Source of the DNA: Grammothele lineata | Taxonomy: Eukaryota > Basidiomycota > Agaricomycetes > Polyporales > Polyporaceae | Assembly: GCA_002150815.3 (NCBI GenBank) | Contig: NDFF03000400.1 | Coordinates: forward strand, 186,001 to 250,000 | Direction of reading: 5' to 3' | DNA length: 64,000 nucleotides | In this document: in pieces, positions 33,781 to 44,843 of the stretch | Position numbering within the stretch: the first letter of the stretch is position 1 | Layout: each line of letters starts with the position of its first letter | Translations under genes and position numbers: made by a program | Notes under the pieces: model-generated | Told to the model about the DNA's origin: nothing | The model's input: the letters and a program-made list of their open reading frames with translations, nothing else | The model's database searches: none

Positions 33781-34456
33781 GTTCGGTTGGCTCATGCTCT
33801 CATGTGCACGGCATGCTGTTACGCCATACATACTACGGAGGGAACTTGCGGGAAAAGGGAAGCCGGCTGAACCGGGCCCGGGGAGACGGTGCTCCCATGT
33901 AGGATGAGATATGATATCTTTGTACATGCCATTGTAGCGATAAATAGTGTCACGGTGGACGGGTTATCGTCTTCTTGGCGAAAGTCCCCGATATTCCCAC
34001 TCATCACCGTTCGAGGTGTCTCGTAAGATCCGGCTTAGACGGATGTTGCACCGCTCGCTCGCCTTCAAGTTCGCAGCGTGCAATGCACATTCCTATACAG
34101 TTTCTTCATCACCCTTCTGCTCGTTCTATCCGAACATAGGGCATATAGAGCATAGTCGATTCTTCGCCACTAGAATCTGGAGAAGAGACTGCGCGCGAAT
34201 AGCCTCGTGTCGAGGCCACCCGGTGCGAACTGCCAGTATGTAGCGGTGCACTGCAGCGCCCGGTGCGCTGCCGTCAGAGCGAGCGCTGAGCGGGAAGCCA
34301 CTCAGTCTGTAGGCGGATTCTGGCCGAGGACACCGCCTTCGCTGTGGCGGCTTATAATCACTTTTCCTCCTCTCCACCATCCACGCCATCCGTCTAGCCG
34401 CCACCCACCGTCGACAGCCCTCCGCACTTAATCAAGACTTCCTCCGATATCGTACA
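33781..34456 (+). promoter_or_regulatory. Promoter region of the DM9 gene
   Basis: These 676 bases run between two plus-strand genes. A TATA-like TTATAATC lies at about 34350, roughly 100 bases before the ATG at 34457, followed by a CT-rich leader. No coding signal seen. Confidence 0.4.
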
Positions 34457-35276
34457 ATGGGCCACGAACGCCGCCGCTCGCGAAGCAGCTCGTCGTCGTC
34501 TTCTTCGTCCTCGTCCTCCTCGGGGTCCGAGAAGAAGTACAAGAAAGATAAGAAGGATAAGAAGAACAAGCATGGCGCCCCCGCGCACGGCAGCGCGATC
34601 CCCCACATGCCCCTCATGCCCTCCACCCCTGGTATGCCTTCGATGCCTGGTATGCCCAGCGCGCACGGCGCGCACCCCATCTCGCGCGGCCATTCTCCCG
34701 CTCCCCCGCCCTACCCGAGCGGCGAACACTCCAGCGGACATGCCGCCCCGCCGCCCTCAGGCTTCCGTGTCCCGCTAAGCGACAGCACCCCCTTCCCACA
34801 CCACCAGGCGGGACCGCCTGCGGCATACGACGGACAGACCCCGGTCTTCCTGGGCAGCGCGATCTACGAGCGCGCGGTGCACCCGTGCAAGATCATCCCG
34901 ACGTTTACGCCCCCGCCGCGCGTCGCATTCGGGGGCCGCGAGCAGGATCATTGGGGGCGCTACGACCTCCTTCCGTTCGATCCGAACACGATGGTATGGG
35001 TGCCTACGCAATACGGGCAGATTCCTCCCGGGGCGCGGCCAGTTGAGGGGGGATACGAGGAGAACGGGGAGAAGCTCTACCATGCGCTTGCCCAGGTTAA
35101 CGGAGTCATGGTTCCCGGGAAGACCGGCGTCCATTTGGTGGGTGTGCCGTCTTAGAATCGTGAAGAGGTGTGAAGGGCAGCGGGCTGTGGCTAATCAGTG
35201 TTCCCGACAACAGGGCGCGGCTAACGTCCCTTGGGGCGGTGAAGAGCACCAGGTCCAGCACTACCAAATCTTGTGA
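34457..35276 (+). CDS. DM9/DUF3421 repeat protein with low-complexity N-terminus
   Basis: Function unknown. Two exons (34457-35137 and 35214-35276) splice in phase 0 and give 247 residues. The N-terminal 40 residues hold a 13-Ser run followed by KKYKKDKKDKKNK, then a Pro/Met/His/Gly-rich linker to about residue 120. The C-terminal 120 residues carry DM9-like (DUF3421) blocks: a first degenerate unit (WGRYDLLPFDPNTMVWVPTQ) and a clear second unit (ARPVEGGYEENGEKLYHALA, VNGVMVPGKTGVHL) completed by the second exon with GAANVPWGGEEHQVQHYQIL. In animals DM9 modules bind mannose or act in immunity and secretion; fungal members are uncharacterised. No signal peptide. Without the intron the protein would stop eight codons into the domain's final strand, which supports the splice. 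It converges on WSS1. Confidence 0.78.
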
Positions 35277-35664
35277 GTTGTAGTGGATCCTGTCTTCAAA
35301 TTCATACATCTGAAGATTCTGAACGCCCCGTCCCTGCAGGTGCTGGCGTTGAATGTTGAACGCTGAACCGCTACGTAGTACGCACGCGCGAAGCCGCGTT
35401 TCTTGCCTCAATCTCGATCTAACCCTCGACGTCTGATCTGTAGAATTGTGCCCTCTCTGAGATTGTCTGTCTGTTTGACTCGTGAAATGTATTGGATGTA
35501 TAACGGTTGTCCTAAATGAATCTATAACATACCCGACAGCTACCTACAAAACTACACGTGCATGCAGCGCTGGAGAACATGTGATACGCTCTCAATCCTC
35601 CGCTGACCACGTACACTGCGGTGTAATACGCATGAATGGCTACCCCGAGAAGATCCACCTCGTC
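35277..35664. other. Convergent 3' regions of DM9 and WSS1 genes
   Basis: These 388 bases lie between two facing stop codons. They should carry the poly(A) signals of both genes. AT-richer than the flanks; no coding signal. Confidence 0.5.
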
Positions 35665-38088
35665 TCAAACAGCGTTCCCAGACCACACGGATTCCCCTCG
35701 AGGCGTGGCGCACGCAGAACATGCAAGATGTGGAGCCTCGTTGACCCTAGAAGTCGGATTGCCGTCAATCATCATGCACCTGGCAGGACGAGCCACAAAG
35801 ATTTCAGCGAGAGTCGTGAACTCACAAGGTGCACACCTCGCATGTCCACTGTTTAGCGGATAGTCCGGAGCTTGTGACAAAGGCCGCGCGGAGGGCGTCT
35901 CGCTCGCGCAAAAGGGGAGTGATCCTTCCCCCTTCCTGCTGGGCCAGGGAAGCCGAAGACAAGGGCGAGCCGCCAAGTGTGCGGCCGCCGCCGGCGGCCA
36001 TACCCAGCGACTCTTTTCTTCGAGCGTCTATTTCATCCCTGACTAGCGCCCCTAGTGGCTCCTTGCCTTTCTCTCTCGTCGCCTTCTCCTTGGTGAGCTT
36101 CCCCGTGGAATTTCCAGAAGATAATTTCCCAAGCGTTTTCATGAGACGAAGGGGCGCCTTGCCTGCGCCACTCTCCGTGGTCTGTAAGGCACCGGTGGTT
36201 GCCGGTGGCGGTTCCTCAGATGACCAGCCAGCTGGAGGCCTTGCTTTTGCCGCGGAGACGCGGTAGGTCTCGGTGGACGGGGTCACGGATCCGGTTAGCG
36301 CTGTTGCCCTGGTAGAAGTGCTCCCTCCTGGAAGTAACTGTATATCGCAACCCCCGGGAGAGGGCTGTCCGTCATCTTCATCGTCTGACGAGAGCTCTAT
36401 GATCCCGGGGCCATTGGTCTTGTCTTTACTGGTTGAGACTGCACCGGCCCCGGCCGAAGGCGAGAAGCTACGCGCAAGCTCCGCGTGAGGTCCATGGCCG
36501 GATCTAGGCTCCGAGGAGGAGGGGAAGACGAAGTCCGAGGAGTAATTGCGCTCCCAGGTCTTTAGACCCTCAAGTTCCACGGGGTCCGAAGATGCGAGCA
36601 CCGCCAGCCGGCGCTCCTGGTCCGTTTCCTCGACTATGCTTACGTCGTCGTCGTCATCGTCGTCGTCAGGGCCTCCTCGGGATGAGCCTCCTGCAGCGTC
36701 GTCTGAGATGATTTGTTTCGTGAGTAACTCTGCCATTCATGACGAAGTACTCCGACACATACTCTCGCATTCGCCTTTCTGTAACGCCGAGAGACGTCGC
36801 TGTACTGCCAGTGCCCGTTCTTCTCGTGCGCGCTTGCTATAGGTTAAGTAGTCAATCAGCTGAACAGACGGTCTCACACGGCGATACGGTGAGAGCCGTT
36901 GGGGAGTGCCGAGGAGAGCACAGGTCAGCAAAGGCGATGAAGGCAACACATACCTATGCGCCTGCTTACGGAAGCCTGCTCCGACCTTCTTCTGATCCTC
37001 GTCGTCAACATCGTCATTTAATGCACGCCCGGACCCTGTAAATAGCCCCTGCGCGGTCACACGAGAACCGGCTTTACGTCTCTTTGCTGTCTGAGGGCCT
37101 GTGTGGTTAGATGCGCTTGCTTGCCGTCGTTTCCGCCTACGCCCAAGGGATGTCGGCTTCGCCCGGAGCTGGGCGCCACCACACTGCCGAAACGCAGTAA
37201 CGTTAAAAGACGTGGCTTAAACGGGAACGGGGACGGGAATTGTTGAGGTGTACCAACCATGTATTCGGGTAGCTCCGCTGTATTCAACCCTTCACTGCCT
37301 ATCCTTGCGGAATCTGCGAGCCTCTTGCCGGAGGACCAGTAGCCTGTGCCACGGCACATGCCACATGATGAGCCAGTCAGACTCGCGGCTGTGGCAGACA
37401 ACGCACCATCTCCGTAATATCCCCCGTTCTGTAAGTCTCGAACGTCGTTGCGCAGCTTCGTCCAAAGTGCTTGGAAAGCGGGGCCATGGTTCATGTACTA
37501 CACGACAAATTGAGGAGACGCGTGCACAGAAGCTCAGCTACGGCATTTACCTTGATGTGTGCAAGCTACCGACGCGCGTTTAATCACGGAAAGTCGCGAG
37601 ATAGTTGACAGGCCCACTCCACTTACCTCATGACAAAAGGTACCAAGAAGCCACGATGTGGGTAGGAAGGCGCCCCCTGACCCCCGAAGAACGAGTTCTG
37701 GGACGCGCGGATGTCAAACACGCGATTTAGGAGATTGGGGCGATAAAATGTGCCCGTTCTGAGGATAGAGGGAGACGCGCATAGTACATACCAACGACCT
37801 CGCCGTTGTTCCAGTTACGCCCGGAAAACACCCGGTTATGCTCGTACTGCAGATCTACAGTCAGCACCAGCCGGAAGTGGAGACACTACGCGTGCGAGCG
37901 CGCACCTCTTCTAAGCTGTTAACGACGAAACCTTCGGCCTTCATGATAGGCCGGACTTGTGCGGCAAGGGCACGGAGGAGCTGTCGCCCGTCCTCTTCCG
38001 CCATAGGGTCTGCCATCTTGAGGGGTACGATGAAGTTGACGTGGGGATTCGGATTGGCTTCCCGCTCGTTGAGTCTGACGTGCACCAT
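35665..38088 (-). CDS. WSS1: Wss1-type DNA-protein crosslink metalloprotease (WLM domain)
   Basis: SUMO- and Cdc48-linked protease that removes proteins crosslinked to DNA. The start at 38088 gives MVHVRLNEREANPNPHVNFI. Further exons give KAEGFVVNSLEE, YEHNRVFSGRNWNNGEVV, ELVLRGSGGAFLPTSWLL plus GTFCHE, LAHIK, and YMNHGPAFQALWTKLRNDV. Together they form the zinc site HELAHxxxxNHGPxF. YWSSGKRLADSARIGSEGLN closes the WLM domain. The C-terminal half has FTGSGRALN (SHP-box-like, Cdc48 binding) and RAREERALAVQRRLSAL (VIM-like). It also has two SUMO-interacting-like motifs, DVSIVEE next to an Asp run and IIELSSDDED. A RanBP2 zinc finger WTCEVCTLVNEAPHLACSAC is completed by the last exon (35665-35746). 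About nine exons. Catalytic and zinc residues are intact. Confidence 0.92.
37551..37565 (-). other. 15-nt microexon of WSS1 carrying part of the zinc motif
   Basis: The exon CTTGCACACATCAAG encodes LAHIK in phase 0. It lies between introns 37566-37626 (61 nt, GTAAGT...GTAG) and 37498-37550 (53 nt, GTAAAT...GTAG). Skipping it would delete the second zinc-binding His of HExxH while keeping the reading frame. Confidence 0.85.
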
Positions 38089-39272
38089 GGAAGTATATAG
38101 GCAGCTGCCCAAAGCGGTATGTCAAGTTTGCAAGGTCATGGCGGCCGATGGACTCTCGACTTGTTACTTACTTGGTGTGGCAAGTGGTTCAATTGCAAGT
38201 GCATGAAGTTCAATCACTATTGCGATTAGTAAGGTGGCCAGCAACAAGCGCCTACAAGACTCGGCTGGTCGGCAACGAATATTCCGGTCTCGTTCCCACG
38301 GCTGCCCTTCGTCGACGCGCGCCAAAGAGTTAGTACCAGCGACCGCCATCATATCGTCCTCTTTCCCTGCTCATCGCCCCCCCTTCCGCATCCGCCTCCA
38401 GAGCTCCGAAGAAGCGCATACTAGCGCTGTGTCGTCGTCATCTGGTCACCCCATAGACGCCAGGTGGCCGCTGATTCCCTCAACATCGCCTGACAGTCGC
38501 TTCAAGTTCCGGCTACTCGTAATACCAGCTGCTGACAGCGACTCCTGCGGCAGGTACGGCTGCAGGGTCCATCCGTTTCCTCAGCATAACGCTGGTGTGG
38601 CTTGATACACGACGTGTGCGTGAGTCTTGGCTTATGTTCGGTGTGCAAAGAAACCCCGTCGAGCCCCTCGAGGCTCGGTGAGGGTTGCCTCCGCGTGACC
38701 ATTGTGCGGGTGCGGCGTGCGCACTAGCGATGTCCACAGACGACGACGACAGCGAGCGATTGAACGCTATACCGGTGCTCAACAGCACTCAAGTGTCCTC
38801 GAGCGCTCCGGAGATCCTAGTTTGAGCACATGTTCCAGCGACATCCGGTCAGGGCGGTCAACTGGGGTGTGCCTATCCCGCACTCACTGTAAGTATCGAA
38901 AGGATATCTCACGGCCATTACTTATATATTGGGTTTATCCTTTTATTATTCTAGACGCCCTAGCGCGCCTAGTAGTAGGACTGGCGCCGACGCATGATCT
39001 CCCGCCATCCGCCTGGGACTGAACTCATCTCTTCGCAATCTGCCGGTGTGGAATGGACTGAGATTCACGATCGCCCGAACTCTGCTTGCTACACGAGTGC
39101 ACGATTCGCACAAGAGTTTCTTTGCGGCGTCTGTCTGCCCAAAGGGGTGTCGTTGAATTTGCCCCGGCCCACCGCCAGCATCCGAGGACCCGTATAAAGG
39201 GCTGTATCCTTTTCCCCGCTTGCCCAGGACACTTCCCCCCAACCACCACTGTGACTCATCCGCTACTTTTCC
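38089..39272. other. Region between WSS1 and the small orphan gene, possible short gene
   Basis: About 1.2 kb. The first part should hold the WSS1 promoter. Around 38702-39028 an open frame joined by an intron (donor GTAAGTAT at about 38891, acceptor TTCTAG at about 38954) ends LARLVVGLAPTHDLPPSAWD, but its start is not resolved and nothing is recognised. TATAAA at 39193-39198 belongs to the next gene. Confidence 0.35.
39193..39198 (+). promoter_or_regulatory. TATA box of the small orphan gene
   Basis: A perfect TATAAA in CCGTATAAAGGG lies 75-80 bases before the ATG at 39273. Position and context fit a fungal core promoter. Confidence 0.6.
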
Positions 39273-39936
39273 ATGGCTCGCACTGCTCACGCTGCCGCTA
39301 CGTCCTCTCGCGCCTCGACGACCCCTCCCACCCCCCACGGCTCAGTGAGTGGCCTCTTATGTGGCATCCCAATATCGTCTGACTCGACGTGTTTGCTTGA
39401 AGAGGGCTGCTGTTCCCGCCGCACCACCTTCCCCGTTCACCCCGGCATTTGTGAGTTTACTGTGCATCTCCCCTCTCTTCGGTGCATGGGTTAACATGTA
39501 TGGACCTCCCGTAGCACAAGGTAGTCGAGGCTGTGCCCGTCAGGCGCCTATTGGCTGACAGTCTGGATGAATGTGCACTCAGGACCAGCGTGTAGGCGTG
39601 CAAGTGCGCACGTATATTTGGATCGACGGAAAATCCACTGGTAGGGTTATCTACCATCCTGTGAGTTCTCTCCGCCCCCTCCGCGTCCATTTTCCCTGCT
39701 GGCTTCGTCATTGCATCAATTACCATCCTTTCCTCAGGCGCTACATTTTTTTCGCTCTCAGCCTCTCCCTACTTTTTTGTCCCGTCTCTGTCAGAATGTT
39801 TTGTACTGACAATACTCTACTGCGCCCCTATACAGGATTTGTGCGACTGGATGTACGAGATCGAGTACTACGCTCCAGACGGCTCCCGAACTTGCGAGTT
39901 CTTCCTCCCGAAGGACGTTCGTGAGCACGAGTGAGC
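39273..39936 (+). CDS. Small orphan protein, paralogue of the 28456-28983 gene
   Basis: Function unknown. Five exons are inferred: MARTAHAAATSSRASTTPPT plus PHGS; RAAVPAAPPSPFTPAF; a possible 6-nt exon CACAAG (about 39515-39520); DQRVGVQVRTYIWIDGKSTG plus RVIYHP; and DLCDWMYEIEYYAPDGSRTC plus EFFLPKDVREHE, with the stop TGA at 39934-39936. The last donor-like GTGAGC overlaps the stop, so an extra two-codon exon is possible. The protein has about 105 residues, a Ser/Thr/Ala/Pro-rich N-terminal part and a compact C-terminal part with Tyr/Trp-rich strands. The C-terminal part matches the minus-strand gene at 28456. No signal peptide, membrane helix or known domain was recognised. A TATA box stands 80 bases upstream, suggesting a regulated gene. 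Confidence 0.6.
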
Positions 39937-42570
39937 GCGTGCGACCACCGTCTCCCCCGATACCCACGTCCCCCCTCACGAACCTACCCCTCTCCCAACT
40001 ATGTGGGCGAAGCGAACGCGCGTAGTCTCCTCTCCTTTCGATCTCATGTAGCACAACGTCATAGAAGCCGAATGAATGTACGTTATCGGTCGAGGCACCA
40101 TCGCCGCGCCGTGCTTCGCGTCGTGCGGGTGCAGTCCGCCATCCCGCCCGTTGCTCGCTCTTGGCTCCGCGCCATGCTCAAACGCCGACCACAGCTGCGG
40201 TTGCTCATGTTCACGGTGCAGTGCGTTGCTCTGAAATTTTTGCGGCGACGGTTAGTGGCGGGTAGGTTATTACATCCGCCTCGAGGCCCACAGGCGCTTC
40301 CGTCGAGGCGGGGCCGCACGAGCTGCTGCTGAGCCAGACGTGACTGCGCACCATGTGCGTCGAACGTCAGCTGCGAAGGGTCTCCGTGCTGCGATGATTC
40401 TTCCAGCTATGGCCTCCGATCTGCCGTTCGCACTTCCTAGAAGGAGTAGCTGCGCCTGTCAGATAGAATTGGCGACACGATGTCGGATACCGACGTAGAA
40501 GTTTCGTATGAGTTCTCGGACCGCGCACGTCCGAGCCACGTCGTGGCGAAGGCGGGTATATGGGCTTGTTTCGAAGTTCTAGCTCAAAGTTTGAACGAGC
40601 CCACGCGTGAGTCCGTCACTGTCAACCCGCCCCCCTCCTTCCCCTTCGAAATGCCGCACAGTGGGCGCCGGTAGGGCTGAGGCACTGCATTTACACAGGT
40701 TCGATGAAGCGCTTCCGGGGTGCCGAGGCACAACCCGATCACCAGCTGCAGGCTTTCCAGAACTGGCACCCGACCACCACAGATGACATTGTTGGAATTC
40801 TGATTTTTCTCCGGCTCCTTCACACTGCTCAGCCACTCTGGCTTAGGGACCGAGGCCGTACACATTAAGTCACCGAGGCCGACGGGTGAAAGCTTCGCCG
40901 AGCCCGAGAGTGTGGGCTCCGACAGACCGTCCAGACATTCACACCCGGTGTCCCGTCGGCCCCAGCAGCATCTGCCACCGTCGGGCCTTGTCAGGCTCTG
41001 CCAGACGGCGGAGATTAGATCAGTCTCACGTAACCCGACGTCACGCTGCGCGCGAGACGTGGTGGAGGTAAAGCTAGGTTTGATCACCATTGTAGAGTCA
41101 ACGCAGGCTATATTGAAAGTCAATTAAAAGAACGGTGACGTACACAGCGGCACACCGTAGAGGAATTTCGCTTACAATCCACAAACCGTTTTAGGGGCTA
41201 CTGCAGTAGATCAGACATTCCACGGACGGACAAGCACGGTTAGTATTCCAGTGAGAGAACATGAAGGCCACGCGGCTTCTGGACACGCTACACACGCTAT
41301 GATTACTTATTCATTTACGTGTACGCCCTCGTTGCGGGTCGGTCTCCGTGGCATCCGACGTACACAGGGAGCCGAACTTGGAGCTGACACGAAACAGATG
41401 GGGATCGGACAGAGAAAGACATGTGCTGTCAGGTCATTGTCAGCCCCGTCTCCGCCGCCCGTGCGGCGCCTGATCGCAACCTAGGACGCAAACCCATACA
41501 TTTCGTGCTCAGGGTGAGACTTCCCTCCGTCATCAGAACGTGGGAGTAGGTTCTTCGAACAAACGGAAAGAAGATCCAGCCACACGATCGGCCCGGGAGC
41601 CTCTATTGTCCTTGCCACAACGAGGCTGCTGACCCTTGATGCGAGGTCCTGAGGCGCACTTTCGCGAATTCTCCAAATGACTCGGACGCCGACGTTCTCC
41701 GCCCATCACCCAACCTGGTCTACATCTTCAAATTTCCAACGTCCTTGGATGACAGGACAATGACCGAGGGCTCACACCCGCGAAGGCATGAACCTCTTCA
41801 AGTTACACGGAAACATTCTAACAGCGGCGGTATCGCGGTATCCGCTGTGTAGAATTCAAGGACAACCGTGGTATCTCACTTGACGGGAACAGCACGAGAT
41901 TCCGAAACGCAGGGTCCAAACCCCACCCAGTCCCCTTTTTCTCCATGGTGAGGTAACGAGGAGATACCGTGAAAAAGCCGCCGACGACACGACGACGCCC
42001 AGGCGTTGCCTCGGAACGAACTACCTTTCCAAAAATGCGCTCGAGAGTGGACAAGGATCAGGGGTTTCACAGCCCTGATCCTCTCAGCCGGGCTCGATCG
42101 TGATCATATCGATCGCAGGAAAGCTCTGCACCGTTAATGAACACGCCTGGCTCTGGCGATGGACCCTGCCGGTGGCCTCTGGTGTTGTGCGCAAAGGTGC
42201 GCGACGACGTACCTGAGCATAAGCAAACGACGCACCCGTTCGTGGATGGCCCTGTGACTGCCAGCGGAGGGAACGAGGGTCGAGTGCTGCAGCTCAAGGG
42301 CTGTCTTGTCCACGCGAGAGCCACGCGTTTCGGATCATTGTTACCGAAGATTGATCCCGATGGATGCTAGCGTCCGCGCCGGAGACGCTCTGAGATGCTC
42401 CGGCCACGATGACCGTTCATTGATCCGGCGGCCGCGTGCCGCGGGGCTGCCCCAGTCGAGCGGCTTCGAGAGGGCGCGGACGTTCGATGCGCGTTGGCCA
42501 GCCCTCGGCTGGGCACCGTCACTGCACCTTGAAGCTCCGCGGCTCTCTTTCCCCCATGTCCTGAGCCGAC
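39937..42570. other. Gene-poor region
   Basis: About 2.6 kb without a supported gene. A plus-strand block from about 40264 to 40508 stays open for some 80 codons (YYIRLEAHRRFRRGGAARAA onward) but has no start or domain. A 179-codon minus frame at 40584-41123 has no match to any family I know. Composition is mixed, with AT-richer parts at 41100-41300. It could hold decayed genes or a regulatory region of the glucanase gene. Confidence 0.4.
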
Positions 42571-44843
42571 ATGCTCTATTCCTCCTCTTTCTTCTCGAGC
42601 CTTCTCTTTATCTCTCTTCTCTTTTCCTTGGCTCGCGCGAAACAGCAGTGCCGCCTGGTCAACAATCTCAACGCTCAGCTCGGCGACTCAGACCCGCAAG
42701 CGCCGCTTTCTGCTACTGCAACTTCCGCCACAGCGTCGGCTACCGCTTCGGCCTTCCCGACTATTGCGCCTTTCAACTATGGGACCGATGTGATCCGTGG
42801 GGTGAACCTGTAAGTTGTGTCGCTGTGTCCTCTGAGCGGTCCATCAAATTTATCGAGACAATCATGAAGTGGTGGCTGGTTTGTGCTCGAGGTGAGAAGT
42901 TACCCTCGGGACGTCGCTTAGAACGGCTTCTCAAGTCAATCAGCCTTGGATAACGCCGAGCATCTTTGAGAACACGAACAACTCGGATATTATCGATGAA
43001 TACACTTTTGGAGGCATGCAAGATTATAATGCCGCGCTTGATGTTCTTCAGAAGCACTGGGATACATGGATTACTGAGGACGACTTCATTGCCATCAGGA
43101 ATGCCGGTCTTAATCACGTCAGGTATGTCCCGACCGTTCGGTGAACCCTTCGTCTTCTTCGTAATGTATGTCATTCCGACGGAATTCCCGCCAAATTCGG
43201 TGCATATATGCGGCCCCAATATGCCCTTCAGTGTCAACTACTGCCCACAATGCCTTCGGTTTCTAGAAAATCTCCACCCCCCTTCTTACATTCTCTCCCA
43301 GGATGCAAATTGGGTACTGGTCTATCCCTATTACCACCGCGGACACCAACTACACTACGCTCGTCGACCCTTACATCCCTGGGGCCTGGCCCTACCTCCT
43401 CCGCGCACTCGGCTGGGCGCGCGAACACGGCATTCATGTCATACTCGATCTTCACGGCGCTCCAGGCTCTCAGAATGGACACGATAACTCGGGTCGGCGG
43501 GGCGACGCGGATTGGGCGCATGGAAACAACGTCGCGCGCACGCTCGACCTCGTCCGTTTCGTCGCGGACCAGGTCGGGGGAATGATCGATGTCCTCGAGC
43601 TCCTCAACGAGCCTGGGGGCTGGCAGAGCGACATTGCGGCCATCATTGGGGACTTTTGGAAGGATGGATACGCAGCGGTCCGGAATGTCAGCGGATCGGA
43701 GCTCAAGGTCATGATCGGAGACGCCTTCCTCGGTGTCGCGGTACGTATGCCCTTGCCTAATGAAAACTTGGGTCATAAAGCTAATAAGCCTTGATATTGC
43801 ATGTCATGGCGTGACGTGACGCGACATACGATTACTGACAGAACTGGGACGGCTTCTTGACCCCTCCCAGTGGCCAGGGCGTCCTCATGGACTTCGTGCG
43901 TCATTGTGCCGCGCCGCCGCGGCTGTCCGATAAGCTCATTTCGCGCCTCTCCAGCATGAATACCAGATATTTAATTACGACCAGCTCGAGATGTCCCAAG
44001 ACCAACATATCAATGTCAGTCCGCTGCTTCTCCGGTACTTAATACCGACCGCCTGAGCCCGCGTTGATTGAACCTTCTCCTGACAGTACTCGTGTAGCGT
44101 CCTCCAGACGCTCAGTACATACGCCAAATCGAATCTATACACCGTCAGCGGCGAGTGGTCGAATGCGATCACGGACTGCGCCAAGTGGCTCAACGGCCGA
44201 GGCGTCGGCGCACGCTGGGACGGCACCTGGCAGTCCGGCCAGCCGACGTTCGGCTCGTGCGACGGGTACACGGGCAGCATGGACTCATTCAGCGATGACT
44301 ACAAGACCTTCCTGCGCAAGTGCGTGTGACTTCCATTCTCCGCTGTCATCTCCCCGCTTCCCCCGCTTCCCCGCCGTCGTATTTGTTCCCCGCTCCTCTG
44401 CCTGCCTCCCCGAGCTGGTCGGCAGGGGTCGAGGCCAGGGGTGAGATAGTGGAGCAGCGGGGAAGGTGGCGGCTCGCGGGGATTTCTGTCCACCTAGCTC
44501 TATGCCACGGCTGACAGATTAATGGACGGACCGGTCCACACAACCACAGATACTTCGAATCGCAGGTCACGATCGGCGAGGCGGTCCAAGGCTGGGTCTT
44601 CTGGACGTGGAAGGTGCGTTCCGTTCTACTGCGGCACCGCGCGTGGTCCCTCGCTGACGGAACACGACCACCTTATAATACTGCGGTCTGACGCTTCCAT
44701 CTGACGGCGCGGGGTCGGTCCGTGTGATTGTACGGATACAGGCAGAGAACGCGGATGACTGGAGTTATCAGAAGGGCTTAGAGGGGGGCTGGATCCCTCA
44801 GGATCCCACGGACAGGCTGTACCCCGACATATGCTCTTCATGA
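42571..44843 (+). CDS. Secreted exo-beta-1,3-glucanase, glycoside hydrolase family 5
   Basis: Retaining glycosidase that releases glucose from beta-1,3-glucan in the fungal wall. The start at 42571 opens a signal peptide (hydrophobic [13 protein letters not shown]). A short Ser/Thr/Ala linker follows, then the GH5 barrel: [32 protein letters not shown] and [11 protein letters not shown]. Further blocks are [28 protein letters not shown] and EHGIHV. The acid/base Glu is in [11 protein letters not shown] and the nucleophile Glu in [20 protein letters not shown]. The end is [19 protein letters not shown]. About nine exons; the second is a tiny GGWFVLE exon between introns ending CATGAAG and AATCAG. 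The family is GH5 subfamily 9 (Exg1-like). No GPI signal is visible, so the enzyme is probably free or wall-bound by its linker. The stop TGA is at 44841-44843. Confidence 0.92.

Noticed and set aside
36720..36753. A 33-nt intron in WSS1
   Set aside because: A downstream acceptor (ATCTCAG) gives a normal-sized intron of about 55 nt in the same frame.
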